Part shown: positions 11,206-21,890 of the stretch, piece after piece
How the letters are laid out: the number at the start of each line of letters is the position of its first letter
Position numbering within the stretch: position 1 is the stretch's first letter
From: Kondoa malvinella
Lineage: Eukaryota; Basidiomycota; Agaricostilbomycetes; Agaricostilbales; Kondoaceae
Reading direction: 5' to 3'
NCBI GenBank assembly: GCA_039545315.1
Contig: BCIM01000012.1
Span: 122,811 to 186,810, forward strand
Length of the DNA stretch: 64,000 nt
Position numbers and translations under genes: made by a program
The notes under the pieces: model-generated
Seen by the model: only the letters and a program-made list of their open reading frames with translations
What the model was told of the DNA's origin: nothing
Databases searched by the model: none

Positions 11206-12156
11206 ATGACAGCAAAATCCGAGCCCTATCCCGTGCCAACTATTCAGAATGTTCTTACAACCTCATTGATGGGGACGCCCAGCCGTGCTCTAGCTCTTTC
11301 GATCTTCTGTACAGCGCTCTCGATGCTCTGTGGCGTACTTTCTACTGTTATTGGCCATTGTCTCGCAAAGACTTCTTCGACTCTTTACAAGGTCAGCAAC
11401 GGCATCAACGTCGATCAAGCAGCAATCATTGGCGTTCTCGGAGGAGTATTGCTTATGCCCATCGTGCTCGTCTGGGTTTTGCTAATGGCCAACCTGTTTG
11501 AACAACTTTCGGCATCGGAAGCAGAAGCAAAGAACCGATTCTTGCGCAGCCTATTCACCGGTGTCGATGCTTGCCCAAACGAGGATCCATTCGTAGCTGC
11601 TGAAGAGCAATCATCCACTCAAGCCGAGGTTAAGAAGGCCCCGAACAAGCTGCGGAAGCCCAAACCCGAGAAACCGACGATTGAAAAGAATGCTGGATAT
11701 TTGTCCTTCTGCCCTTTTGGTATCATTCAAGCTCCGTTCAACATAGGATTTGGAGCGGCTGCTGGTGCTCTTGGTAGTGCAATGTCTCGTTATGGTAATC
11801 CCGGTAAAGCTGCTATCCTAGGCTGTGTCGGAGGTAAGTCGACTTCTTCTGATACTCAGCTCAAAGCTGATCTCTTCATAGGCGCCATCATCTTTGCTTT
11901 CTTCCTCCTCGTCATCACAGTGATCAGCTGCACCGCTTACTTCCGAGACATTCCTCTACCGCTCAACGAAACCTATGGTAAATCAAATCTTGACCTAGAG
12001 AACGGTGAAGCGAAAACTCTACCGAGTATCCCAGAAGAGTCTGAAGAACAATTACACTCCATCGAACGCATCACGGATCGAGACAGCAAAGAATCTTTGC
12101 CTGGCTACGAAGTCGATGTTCCTGATGTCAAGGATGATATCAAGGCCTGGCAGTAG
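11206..12156 (+). CDS. Predicted multi-pass membrane protein, unknown function
   Basis: About 300 residues. Starts MTAKSEPYPVPTIQNVL; an upstream in-frame extension lacks a better context. Four hydrophobic segments are visible: ALALSIFCTALSMLCGVLS, AAIIGVLGGVLLMPIVLVWV, a Gly/Ala-rich APFNIGFGAAAGALGSA, and IIFAFFLLVITVISCTAYF. Between segments 2 and 3 lies a long charged loop rich in K, P and E. One intron (about 11832-11881, GTAAGT...TTCATAG) restores VGGAIIFAFF. The C-terminal tail is acidic and Ser-rich (LPSIPEESEEQLHSIERIT). No family recognised. It is divergent from the F-box gene (223 bp between ATGs). Confidence 0.75.
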   Translation: MTAKSEPYPVPTIQNVLTTSLMGTPSRALALSIFCTALSMLCGVLSTVIGHCLAKTSSTLYKVSNGINVDQAAIIGVLGGVLLMPIVLVWVLLMANLFEQLSASEAEAKNRFLRSLFTGVDACPNEDPFVAAEEQSSTQAEVKKAPNKLRKPKPEKPTIEKNAGYLSFCPFGIIQAPFNIGFGAAAGALGSAMSRYGNPGKAAILGCVGGKSTSSDTQLKADLFIGAIIFAFFLLVITVISCTAYFRDIPLPLNETYGKSNLDLENGEAKTLPSIPEESEEQLHSIERITDRDSKESLPGYEVDVPDVKDDIKAWQ

Positions 12157-12491
12157 ACCGTATGACCCTCTAGAAGAAGCATTGTGCTGGCATGATGTAT
12201 TATGCAATTCCACTCTCTTTGTCCTGAACAAGCCCTTGGGGGCCTTTGTCCTTTTCTTTTGATTGTGCGCAAGTTCAGGGACTTCCTTTCCCTTTCTCGT
12301 GGACTTGCGAAGCTTGGCGTCGCGTCTAGACGCATTAGTCCGTGATCGAGTCGGGTGAACTTTGTCTCCGCGCGGGGTCCAATTTCATCATTCCTTCTTG
12401 CCGTGGTGGTCCTTCCACAACAACGGAGTCCTGACAGGCAGAAGCGCTTCATCTAGCCTTTCCCGACTGACACCGTCGCACAAGCACGAAG
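12157..12491. other. Intergenic region upstream of trehalase
   Basis: About 335 bp between tandem genes. Reading frames here have no domain. It must contain the trehalase promoter; I see no clear TATA box. Confidence 0.35.
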
Positions 12492-15407
12492 ATGAAGCTA
12501 CTCATACTCGCTTCAGCTTTGGCACTCTGTCAAGCATCTCCATTATGGAACAGACAGGCTACACCCACCTCAGCAGAGGTCTCTAGTATTGCCGTATCAA
12601 CAGCAGAGGCTTCTGCAGCTTCCCCATCAGCTACTGATTCCACTCGACCTGCACCAAAGCGTCAGCCAACATGCACAAGTGAACTCTTCTGTCCAGGCCC
12701 TATACTCCAGGCAGTACAACTAGCTGGCTTATTTGCTGATTCGAAAACGTTTGTGGACAAACCTGCGAGATACCCTACTGCTCAAATCGTCGCGTTTGTC
12801 GGTCACTTTCACTTGTGAATTTTCTCTAATTTTCCCGCAGCGCTTTCGAGAACTTGACTTCGTCTGGCTCGTACACTTATGGAGAGATTGAGGCATTTGT
12901 AGAAGACAATTTCTTGGGCGAAGGTTTATTTTCTGGTTCTCAAGTTTGATTTATCTGATAGGTCTTTCTAGGTCTCAACATCCAGGCCGTTGCCTTAGAG
13001 GGCTTTGAGCCTGAGCCAGAGTTCCTGCAGAACGTCACAGACCCGATTGTCCGAGGCTGGTTGCAGATCGTGTAAGCTTCTTTTAAAGCCGAATGATATA
13101 TCTGACGGCAAATCAGACACGGCTACTGGGCTGATTTGGCAAGAGAGAATGTCGTCAATGATGCATGTGCGGAGTGCGAGAGCACCCTCATACCTCTCAA
13201 CCACACGTTTGTTGTCCCAGGAGGGTATGGCGCGTCTCTTATGCATTTCGGATCGCTCATGAAACCAACAGACGCTTCCGTGAGGTGTACTATTGGGACT
13301 GTGAGCTTCTGCTTTCGAAGCCGAATCGTGCTGATAGCCTCTTCTGATTGCAGCGTACTGGATTTTGGAAGGCCTGTACGTTTCTCGGTGTATACACAGA
13401 TGACAGCGCTCACCTGTATAATAGTCTGAAGGGTGGTCTGACCGAGATATCACGCAACATCATCGAGAACTTCCTTGATCAGATTGACACCATAGGCTTT
13501 ATTCCTAGTCAGTCATTTCTCATGGCTCTTGCTACTAAGAGCTCAACCTTCTGTAGATGGCGGTCGCACATACTATCTCAATCGCAGTCAACCGCCTGTG
13601 TTCGCCCAGATGCTGTGGTTATATGTTCAATCTACTGGCGACAGATCACTTCTACCTCGAGCTCTTCCTTTGATCGAAACGGAACTCGCCTGGTGGCAGA
13701 CAAACCGCACGAGCGACGCTACTGGACCTTCAGGCACGACGCATCGACTCGCAAGATATGCAGTAGACAACACTGCACCTAGACCTGAAGGCTACGTCGA
13801 AGACTACGAGACTGTCTATGGACCTGTTGGGGAAGAAGGCGGACGCAACCTCAGCGAAGAAGCGGCAGACGTTCTCTTCGCCAATCTAGCGTCAGGCGCC
13901 GAAAGTGGTCTCGACTATTCGGCTGCAAGATGGGCAAAAGAACCCTTCGCTTCGGAGCCTTTGGAAACGCTCAACAATGTCGCTATTGTCCCGGTAGACC
14001 TAAACTCTATCTTATACAACGACGAGCGCTTGCTCTCACAAATGTACATGCTCGACGGAGAAACGAGAAACACGTCCAAGAGTCAGCAATGGGCAGAAGC
14101 CGCAGCCGAAAGACGATCTGCTATCATTGATCTATGCTGGAACGATGACCTCGCTTCTTTCTATGACTTCAACACGACGAGTGGAGAGCAGATCGTTCGT
14201 TGGACACCTGCAACATATTACGCTTATTGGTCAAACATCTTCCCTAATTCAATGCTCTCGAATGCTACCAAGGCGCAAGAAGCTTTCGCGTCATTAGGCT
14301 ACATCATCGCCAAGTAAGTGTCGAATTTCCGACGCAGCTTGTCCGAGCTAAGTTCAGTGAAGCTACAATGGCACAGTACCATCTAGTCTGATCGAAACTG
14401 GAGAGCAATGGGATGGTTAGTCTATACCTGCCCGCGGTGAAATACGGCTGATGAATTAACAGCACCTAATGCCTGGCCTCCTCACACTTACATCGCCATC
14501 AAGGCACTAGAAAACTTACCAGCCAACCTCACCTCGCAGCCATTCAACGACTTCTCCTCTTCCGTTCTCGACTATTCTGAAATCGTATCTGGACAAATCG
14601 GTTTCACCCAGGATCAAATCGCCCAGCAGTTCATTATCGGTATGAACGGTCAAGAAGACATGAACATCACTTCCGTTTCTAGCTTTGACGAATTGGATCA
14701 CACTGGGAATGTTAGTGCTTCGACTGGATGGGCAGAAGGACTAGCTGTAGCTATCGCCAATCGATACACTTCATCTGCGTATTGCTCTTGGCATAGTACT
14801 GGTGGTAGTATCGAAGGCCGTAAGTACTCACTGCTATAAGAAGTGCTGAACGTCTACTGACTTATCTGGGCAGTGGTTGAGCAAGTGTCGGCATCAGAGT
14901 TGAACGCTACCAATTCCGCAGGGGCTGTCGATGGAAAGGTGAGTTGTGTTCAATGAGTCTTCCAAAGATGGCATTGACATTCAGTTCTACAGATGTTCGA
15001 GAGTCAGACTATTTCCGTCCATGGTCAGCAGTGATGTTGACAATTTTGAGCAGAATTTAGCTTGCTCGACATCGATGCGGGAGGCTCAGGAGGCGAGTAT
15101 GAAGTCGTGACAGGGGTAAGTCTGCAGATTAACATCAGTCGATGCATGGAGCTTACCTATCGTGCATAGTTTGGCTGGACAAATGGCAAGTGTCCCTGAA
15201 GCTTGCTGTTCTAATCATCAGACTGACTCGTCGCCTACAGGTGTCGCGATCTGGCTGGGCACAACTTACGGGGACCGAATCACTGAACCCAATTGCCCAC
15301 CTATCGTTACAGAAGATGGCAGCACGCCAACTCGCAGACTAGCAAGACGTCGACTTGCCGAGCGATCTTTGGAAATTCCATCGGCTCAAAAGGCTCGGCG
15401 AATTTGA
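12492..15407 (+). CDS. Secreted GH37 trehalase (alpha,alpha-trehalase)
   Basis: Hydrolyses trehalose to two glucose units, probably outside the cell or in the vacuole. A cleavable signal peptide is visible (MKLLILASALALCQA), followed by a Ser/Ala-rich linker. Many introns must be removed. Catalytic-domain landmarks in order: QAVQLAGLFADSKTFVDK, the signature PGGRFREVYYWDAYWI (three exons), NGGRTYYLNRSQPP, the catalytic-Asp region ESGLDYSAARW, the second signature QWDAPNAWPP and the catalytic-Glu region GGEYEVVTGFGWTNGV near the C-terminus. The usual ESGWD has Leu in place of Trp. The FGWTN piece is a 16-nt exon (15170-15185) followed by a GC-AG intron. Several N-glycosylation sequons (NLTS, NVTD, NHTF, NTTS) fit secretion. 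The C-terminus is a basic R-rich tail. Length is normal for a fungal GH37 enzyme. Confidence 0.94.
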
Positions 15408-15512
15408 CAAAGGACAAATCCAATCATAGTATAGACAGTGTTATGCGGCTGCCCCAATCAATTGCAAAGTATATACAAGGTCCTCACTGACAAAAGTTAC
15501 TCCCGTTCCATC

Positions 15513-16536
15513 TCACCCCAGCAGTGTATTGAGGACTTGATCATCAGAGATCTTGGCGATATTGGCACCTCGGTAATTCAGTCTTGCCAAAGTATCAATG
15601 ACCTTCTTCTTTTCAAAACCCATGTTGACGAATTGATCGACGTGAGCTTGGTTCAGACCGGCGAGTTGGACTTCGTCCACTACTTTCGGCGGTGCTGGTT
15701 TGCCTGCTGGTGCTTTGCCGGCTGATCTTCCCTTGCTTTTTGCCCCGTTCGCATATACCTTATCGCCAGTCAGACTGCAACGAGGACAAATGAAAAGAGA
15801 GATGTCACCTCGGCCCAATATCGCGCAGTAGAATCAAACTGTTTCCGATCCGCCAAATAGACTTTCGCTACTTCTGCATCTTGCGGATCGCTCGGTTCAG
15901 GCGAACAGAGGAGAGATTGGAGTGAGACCATTGCGGTTTTGAGCGTGAGGACAGGTGACCAGGCGTCTTTGAGAATGTCGAGACAGATGGCGCCTGATTG
16001 ACTGGAAACGTTTGGATGGTATATCTTTGTGATGAACTGAGAGGCGCGCGCGCGTGAGATTTCCGAGGGAATGCTGTAAAGAAAGAGCCTTACTTTCATC
16101 TTGAGCGGAGTGAAAGGATAAGTTGGCGGTCTGTATCTAGATCAGATGGTGCAACATAATGAGTGCTGGAGGCTTACGCTACGATATCGACTGCCTCCCA
16201 AGAGATTAGCTTCCATCAAGCGAAGCGAAACTCGCGAGCAGATCTAACCTTCATAGTGACCGCTCTCATATGGCGTTCCCTGTAGTAGTATTGTATCAGC
16301 TGCGAGTACAGCCACACCATCTAGAAGGAGTTCCCACCTCTGGTCCAGGAAATGTACCGAGCAGATGACCAATATCATCTTCATCATAAGGTGCAACAGT
16401 GATGCCAGAGATCTTGTCCTATCAATTTCCATAGCGTCTTAACACGAGTCTCTCCAAAACGCTCTTCTTGAAGCGAGCGTACCTTTGCGCAGTCTCTAAT
16501 TTCTTTCATGAGTCGCTTCTCTCTTGCGCTCGCCAT
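15513..16536 (-). CDS. UBC1: Ubiquitin-conjugating enzyme E2, UBC1/UBE2K type with UBA domain
   Basis: Class II E2 enzyme that builds Lys48-linked chains. ATG at 16536 gives [16 protein letters not shown] (first exon), then a [20 protein letters not shown] exon and a PEGTPYE exon. The UBC fold follows: [10 protein letters not shown] (HPN motif), the active-site Cys in [40 protein letters not shown] and [10 protein letters not shown]. An intron (about 15771-15820) joins WAE to VYANGAKSK, and a linker rich in K, P and A leads to a C-terminal UBA domain ([40 protein letters not shown]). The E2 plus C-terminal UBA order is diagnostic for Ubc1/UBE2K. Full length, about 220 residues. Confidence 0.95.
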
Positions 16537-17819
16537 GTTTGCAATTTTCCTTCTGCCACAGTGAGGTCAGAGTGTACTGTAGAGGATGTCTGAGGCTGAT
16601 AGACCCTTTCTGTTAAGATTGCACGGATAGCGGTTGATCGAGAACAAATCGTCTGTGCCATCGTGCACGATGGTTCACGATTGTTTGCAACTGCTTTTGA
16701 TTTGCATCTCCTGAAGCTGCACTCGACGCTGCTAATCGGCGTCGCAGTGTCTTCGCCTTTCTATCGCTTCAAATTGTACCGCTATCCTACCATCTTAACA
16801 TCACTAAACCGAACTGGAACAGTCATCCTCTCCCAGTCTGTAGTTGCTAGCTGCTTCTCATATACGCTGTGCAAATCGTGTCGGCTCGCTAGCCGCGGCG
16901 ATGTGCAGGCAATGAGGCCTTCTTTGCTTCCTTACTCGAATGTCCGCTACATATTGCTATCGGTCCGCTTGATCGAGCTACTGCGTGAGCATGCATGGTT
17001 AGCAGAAGACTGCTTCATACGTCTGCCATCAATTCTTTCAAGTCAATCAGCGGGACTGCTCGAATTGTTTGCAGACTATCGACTGTTCTGCTGGGCGTAC
17101 TAAGAGCGCCGTGCGCGCCTGTTATGCTGGCAACGCTGCTCGTGAGCTGGATGAAACAGAATCTTCATCGCTATTAAGCGTCTTCTTAGCCATCCGTGTG
17201 GCTTATGACTCTCGTACTTAGCGCTTTGATTGCAGTAAGGCCAATTCCGAAATCCACATCTGCTGGCCTTTCTTCTGCTGAGTAGACTATCATGTCTGTT
17301 CAGGCCGTTCCGAAAGGGTGTACTCCCTTTTGAAGGACTGATGTATGATATTCCCTCACAGGTTCTGTTCCTCTTGACGATCGCAGGAGCTCACGAAGAT
17401 AATAGGGGAGCAGGCTTGTAGAGCAACCACGCAAGGCATCTGTGTATGTAGATCCGCTTGCACAGGCCAAGTAGCTGGCAACATGTATCTCAAAAGATAC
17501 TACTAGCCAATCCGTACTCGTCAAAGCGATCAAGCATGCGCGATAGACTTGAATTGTTGGTGTAAGGAGAGCAGAAGCAGAAGAGTATAAGCTTAACGAA
17601 ACATATTCTGGCCGCACGAGGCTTGGACACATTGTTCGCAAACGAGCACACAGCGTCAGATTCCACGGCGAGAGATACCAGAGCTTAGATACCCTGTGGC
17701 AGACAGCGATACCTTGCAATCAACAGCGCTTCAAAGAGCATCGTCGCGACTTGAAGACATTTCGCGCATACAGTATCTCAAGTCGAACGCTACCTAGCCT
17801 TAGCTGCTCAAGCCCAAGT
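16537..17819. other. Divergent intergenic region, 1.3 kb
   Basis: Lies between the starts of UBC1 and the WD40 gene. Open frames of up to 146 codons occur on both strands but show no domain, ATG-linked coding bias or splice logic, so I treat them as chance. No repeat or RNA gene recognised. Confidence 0.45.
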
Positions 17820-19064
17820 ATGTCAGACGTGATAGAGCACCACCTACCCACCTCCAGCTTCGCTCTAGCCTTCTCTTCAAGCCAAGCGAGTTCCTCATCC
17901 GGTCTTCCTCAAGATCTCAAACTCGCTGTAGGGTCTTTCGAGACACGCGGTGAAAACAACGTTACTATCTTACGGCCATCCAGCGACTCTTTCGAACCCA
18001 TCGCTTCTGCTCTTCACGCGTACCCAGCTACCCAAGTTGGGTTCGCACCGCAAGCGTTAAAGCAAAAGTTATCGGCCGGTCATGATTTGTTGGCTACTAC
18101 ATCTGATGCTTTGAGGTTATGGGATTTCAATGAACAAGATCCAAGGTTGGCTACTCTGGCGCCTAGATGCGTTTTGACCAACGTTCGTTGTGTTCTGTAG
18201 CTCCTTTTGTTTGGTTCTAAGCTGAGTGTTTGTGTATAGCCAGCTAAATCAGACTTTACTGCACCACTTACCTCTTTCGCTTGGTCGACTGTAGAACCTT
18301 CGCTTATCCTCACTTCGTCTACCAACACTACCGTAACGCTTTGGGATGTCGTTAGCCAAGCAGCTGTCACGCAACTAATAGCGCACGATAAAGAAGTATA
18401 CGATGTAGCGTATGTTCCCGTTCTTACTTTTACTCTGACTGATTTCGTTGACGCTCGCAGATGGCAACCCGCCTCGACGTCCGCAGGCTCAACAGGACGA
18501 GACATTTTTGCCTCGTGCGGTGCAGACGGGAGCGTGAGAATGTTTGACGTCCGCGCTCTCGAACACTCTACAATTCTCTACGAAGCCTCTACACCTACGT
18601 CACCCAAACTCTCTTCGTCACCAGTCAATACTTCTTCTCCTCTCTTGAAAATCGCTTTCGACCCTAACAACGCCGCATCGCTAGCCGTGATTCACGATGG
18701 TAGCTCGAATGTGCTGTTAATCGATATTCGACAACCTGGTATACCTGTTTGCGAATTCAAAGCGCACAAAGCAGCAGTGAACGGTTTGACTTGGACGAGT
18801 GAATCTTTGGCTACTGTTTCGGATGATGGTTTGGCGCTTGTGTGGGATGGTTCGGGAGCGTTTAATGGGTCTGTAGGAAGGTATGAAGGGAACAAGCAAG
18901 TGCCCAAGAAGGGCAACGCGGTTCAAACGAGGACAGTGAGGGATCCAATGCTGTGTTATGAAGCTGGGGGAGAGATTAATTCTGTCGCATCTGGTGCTGG
19001 GGGAGAGAAAGAATGGTTGGCTTGTACAGTGGGCAAGAGCGTCAAGGTTTTACGTGTAACGTAG
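17820..19064 (+). CDS. WD40 protein of the DCAF7/WDR68 (HAN11/TTG1) family
   Basis: A seven-bladed WD40 scaffold; animal DCAF7/WDR68 binds DYRK/HIPK kinases and CUL4-DDB1. The start at 17820 (MSDVIEHHLPTSSFALAF) is preferred over an upstream non-ATG frame. Repeat blocks in order: DLKLAVGSFETRGENNVTIL, HAYPATQVGFAPQ, LLATTSDALRLWDFNEQDPR, then after the first intron (about 18185-18240) PLTSFAWSTVEPSLILTSS, TVTLWDVVSQAAVTQLIAHD, and after the second intron (about 18411-18460) the family hallmark DIFASCGADGSVRMFDVR, LLKIAFDPNNAASLAVI, VLLIDIRQPGIPVCEFKAHK and GLTWTSESLATVSDDGLALV. The order and the GADGSVRMFD motif match DCAF7. About 380 residues, slightly longer than the family through a loop near the C-terminus. 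Confidence 0.9.
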
Positions 19065-19133
19065 AATGAAATGCTCATGCTCATGCAAAATGGACGATTG
19101 TACAATGAAATAAATAGTGTTACAGTTTTTTCC

Positions 19134-19810
19134 CTAAAACTCCATGTCGGTGCTTGTAGCGGTGATAGCTTGAGGGAGATGCGATGAAGACAAAGTTGGC
19201 TGCTGCATGACTGGAGAATGTGATGGAGAATTGAGCGGTGTAGGTGAATGCAAATGATTGACAAGCCGCGCTGGAGGAAGATCGAGTTGAACGTGTGCAA
19301 ATGGATACGATTGTGGTCTGCCCGACACATCACATGAGCTCTTTACATATTAAACGCGGTGGATTGACTCACTGTGAGGACGCATAAAGTGAATGGTCTG
19401 GCATCTGACTGGCGGCGTCTTCCCTCTCTTTGCCTTTCAGACTAGGTACAGAGTTCTTCTTGCCAGGCAGAGCAGACATTGCCTTGTCACCAAACAAAGA
19501 GAGAATGTAAGCATCGTACTTCCCAGGGTTCACAACAACTCACCCTCTGTCGCTTCTCAGGGTTCAGTCGACCCTCCTGACAATGCTGTTGCAACATTTT
19601 TGAATCCTCGTAACCGTCTCTAACTCTTTTCACACCCAAATTCGACTCCCATTCAAACAAATCCACATTGTCGTCGTCTTCGGCATCATGCAATAAAGCT
19701 GATCCAGAAGCATAAGAAGTGAAAATGGGTCGTTGTGGTAGGCTTGTGCTTGGTGTTGGGTCACCCCATGTTGACGTGCAAGTCATGGCTACGTGCCAAG
19801 CTTCGAACAT
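19134..19810 (-). CDS. Hypothetical low-complexity protein
   Basis: Three exons assembled from the candidate ATG at 19810 (MFEAWHVAMTC), about 190 residues. Exon 1 contains LHDAEDDDNVDLFEWESNLG and a basic cluster KRVRDGYED ... NPEKRQR. Intron GTGAGT...GACAAG leads to MSALPGKKNSVPSLKGKERE; a second intron (about 19312-19371) leads to PQSYPFAHVQLDLPPARLVN and a Ser/Pro-rich tail ending TSTDMEF. No domain recognised; the mixture of acidic patch, basic NLS-like clusters and S/T/P-rich tail suggests a nuclear regulatory protein. It may be the 3' part of a longer gene that includes the exon set at 19973-20375, since both are on the minus strand and only about 160 bp apart. Convergent with the WD40 gene (70 bp between stops). 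Confidence 0.5.
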
Positions 19811-19972
19811 AATCCGACTTCAAAAGCATTGTCCAGAGGCAGTCAAAGGGTATTCAAGGCTGCGATAGTATGTTTATGCAGCTCTTATGTACAAGACTAT
19901 CAGAAAGAGAGAGGAAATGAATTGTGACAAGCAAGAGATTTTGCTTTTTTGGGGCTTGGCCAGCGAAGTCTT

Positions 19973-20375
19973 CTACATCCTTGAATCGCTGACGACTTTG
20001 ATATGATGATGGCAGATACGTCGAGGGAATACCCAGCAGGAAGATGGAGGGTCGGTGCTGACGTGATATGGCGCGTGCTTTGCGTGTTTGGCGCAAAAAC
20101 ATGGCTCACTGTTGGACTCTAGTCGAGGAAGAGACTTTAATGGTTGCAGAGGTGTGCGTGCGAGCATCTTGTTCTGATCTTCTGGTGACTGAGAGAAAGG
20201 TGAAATACGAGCAAGATTGATGAACTGCCCTTGCTATTGGGCGCAAGTCAGAGTCGAAGCTGAAGTTGAAGCGTCGAGAGAAGGCGCGTTGAGAAAAGAG
20301 GTAGATGTGCGTTCGATTTCATACATGCAGAGCCTTCTTTTTTGGTCGATCGGGGGACAAACAACAATGAGACAT
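19973..20375 (-). CDS. Possible exons of a hypothetical protein
   Basis: ATG at 20375 opens MSHCCLSPDRPKKKALH, then an intron (about 20235-20325; GTATGA donor, CTGAC branch site, CCAATAG acceptor) joins to QGQFINLARISPFSQSPEDQ, MLARTPLQPLKSLPRLESNS and a Cys/His-rich CFCAKHAKHAPYHV. If no further splicing occurs the frame ends at 19973; alternatively a GTATTC donor after SSCW links it to the 19134-19810 exons. The PKKKALH cluster is NLS-like. No domain recognised. Coding status is uncertain. Confidence 0.3.
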
Positions 20376-20915
20376 CGCGCGGGCATTTGCTTGCAGGTAG
20401 TGGACGTAATGTGGCTCTATTCGGCAGCTGAAGGCAGGGCACATGCGATTGAGTATGTCGATTGCTGAGCTGGATAGTCGGATCTTGAGCACGGCCGAAC
20501 TTGAGCTTGATTCGATTCTTCGTTGTAGAGAGATGAAGAGGATGATTGAGATCATGTCAGACGAGGATGATAGGTATTGAACAGGGTCGGGAATGAATGG
20601 TCGGGGAGGGTCTTCAGAATGGTTGATAATGATTGAGAAATGGTTGATGATTGCAGTAGGGCGAGGAGGGGAGTGGCAGGGTTAGACTGATGCCAACCAG
20701 TTTGTTGTACAGAAAATAGATAGATATAGTACAAGGTGGACAGGTTGCAGTATGAAAACGAGTGGTTCAATTTTTGAGACCAGCTCAGAAATGACCACCT
20801 GTATCAGAGTTAGATTAGTTTGTGCACCTGATTTGAAAGACAAAAGCGTGCCTTGAGCTTGCCAGCGCCCTGCTTTCCATCAGTCTTCTGTTGCAAAAAG
20901 GAAAAAGCAATGGAA
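20376..20915. other. Region between hypothetical genes, possible upstream exons
   Basis: About 540 bp. An open minus-strand frame (about 20319-20555) is in frame with the ATG at 20375 and could extend that protein upstream; its sequence is Ser/Leu-rich without a domain. No RNA gene or repeat seen. Confidence 0.3.
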
Positions 20916-21540
20916 CTAACCATACCAGCAACCCATGTCGACTGTTTCTTCCTCTGTTGGACCATTCGAAGGGTAGATAGTAGGTGGATATTGAGATTGA
21001 TGATCCTTTTGTGACTGTTGTGGAGTCATGTCCATGTCCATGTCTTTATCGTTTGGTGTAGTAGGGAACGAGTCTGTAGTAGAAGTAGGCGATTGGCCTT
21101 GATTTTGGTAAGCGTATGCTGGAATTTGGATTTGATGCGGGCTAAGAATGAAACGATCAGCATTTTCCAACCTCGAGCCATTCCGGTAAATGTGACATAC
21201 AAATTTGATTGACCTGTATGCCCAGAGTGAGACAGGATCATAATTAGCGGCTGGACAGACACTCACGCTGCGGCACAACAACACAATACCCTTCATCCTC
21301 ATCGTCGTCCATTTCATCCTGCATTGTTTCACCGTCCATGCCTTCGTCGCCAATCGAGTGACTACCAGTGTAATCATTTTGAGGAAAGAAGGAAGCCACC
21401 TTTGCGACAAACCCGAATGGTCAGTCGCGTCTTTGTAAAGTCGGCTCAAAATGGCAACTGACTCTGCATTTCTTGCCTTGAAGTTGCTCCTCTCGCGCTT
21501 CGTGAGCTGGTGACAGTGATCTTTTGCCTAGAACAGTCAT
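20916..21540 (-). CDS. Hypothetical acidic, Gln/Pro/Thr-rich protein
   Basis: About 165 residues over four exons. ATG at 21540 gives MTVLGKRSLSPAHEAREEQL and a basic GKKCR; after an intron come VASFFPQNDYTGSHSIGDEG, an acidic run EMDDDEDEGYCVVVPQR, another intron, QSNF, another intron, then PHQIQIPAYAYQNQGQSPT and a polar tail with MDMDMDMTPQQ and EEETVDMGCW. The GKRSLSP...KKCR start, acidic centre and polar tail parallel the unknown gene at 19134-19810 in composition, so they may be related regulators, but I could not align them. The final codons depend on whether a GTTAGT donor at the stop is used. No function assigned. Confidence 0.55.
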
Positions 21541-21890
21541 GTTGGTATAGCCGAATTAAAGTGGAAGACAAGATGGAGATGGCAGAGACGGAACAAGAAG
21601 ATTTGCATAAACACAGGGCAGAGATCCGACCGGCTTAAGTCGACTTAGTTATGCTTTAAGTAGGTCAAGAGTGCGGGGTATTCAACAGCTTGCTAGTCTG
21701 GCTCTCACGATACCGCAGTCGAACGTAGGCAGGCACAGGGCGGTCATATATAACTCCTGTGCGGTGCTGCAGCAGGCCCAAATACTTCTTTATAGCCGGT
21801 AATCGCCGAGACGTCTTTATTGACCTCGACTTTTTTTTGACTCACCTACGTTGTTGCTGTTGTACCAAGAGCGTTTGATACCTATTAACG
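21541..21890. promoter_or_regulatory. Divergent promoter region containing the ILV6 promoter
   Basis: About 350 bp between divergent starts. It contains a TATATAA element at 21747-21753, a T-rich run at 21831-21838 and a Gcn4/Cpc1-type TGACTCA at 21838-21844, 46 bp before the ILV6 ATG. These fit a regulated housekeeping amino-acid biosynthesis promoter. Confidence 0.55.
21838..21844 (+). promoter_or_regulatory. Gcn4/Cpc1-type binding site (TGACTCA) before ILV6
   Basis: Perfect palindromic AP-1/Gcn4 core TGACTCA directly after a T-run and 46 bp before the ILV6 start codon. In fungi Gcn4/CpcA binds this core in amino-acid biosynthesis promoters under general amino-acid control. A single 7-mer can occur by chance; its position before a branched-chain amino-acid gene is what makes it credible. 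It is closer to the ATG than most functional sites. Confidence 0.5.

Noticed and set aside
14440..14500. Trehalase signature 2 appeared to lack a Pro (WPH).
   Set aside because: Re-reading the exon gives WPPH, so the signature QWD.P..WPP is intact.
16663..17103. A 146-codon plus-strand frame between UBC1 and the WD40 gene.
   Set aside because: No domain, no splice partners and equally long frames on the other strand.
20235..20325. An in-frame TAG (CAA-TAG-CAA context) that looked like stop-codon readthrough in a hypothetical gene.
   Set aside because: The segment is better read as an intron: GTATGA donor, CTGAC branch site and CCAATAG acceptor, with the frame kept on both sides.
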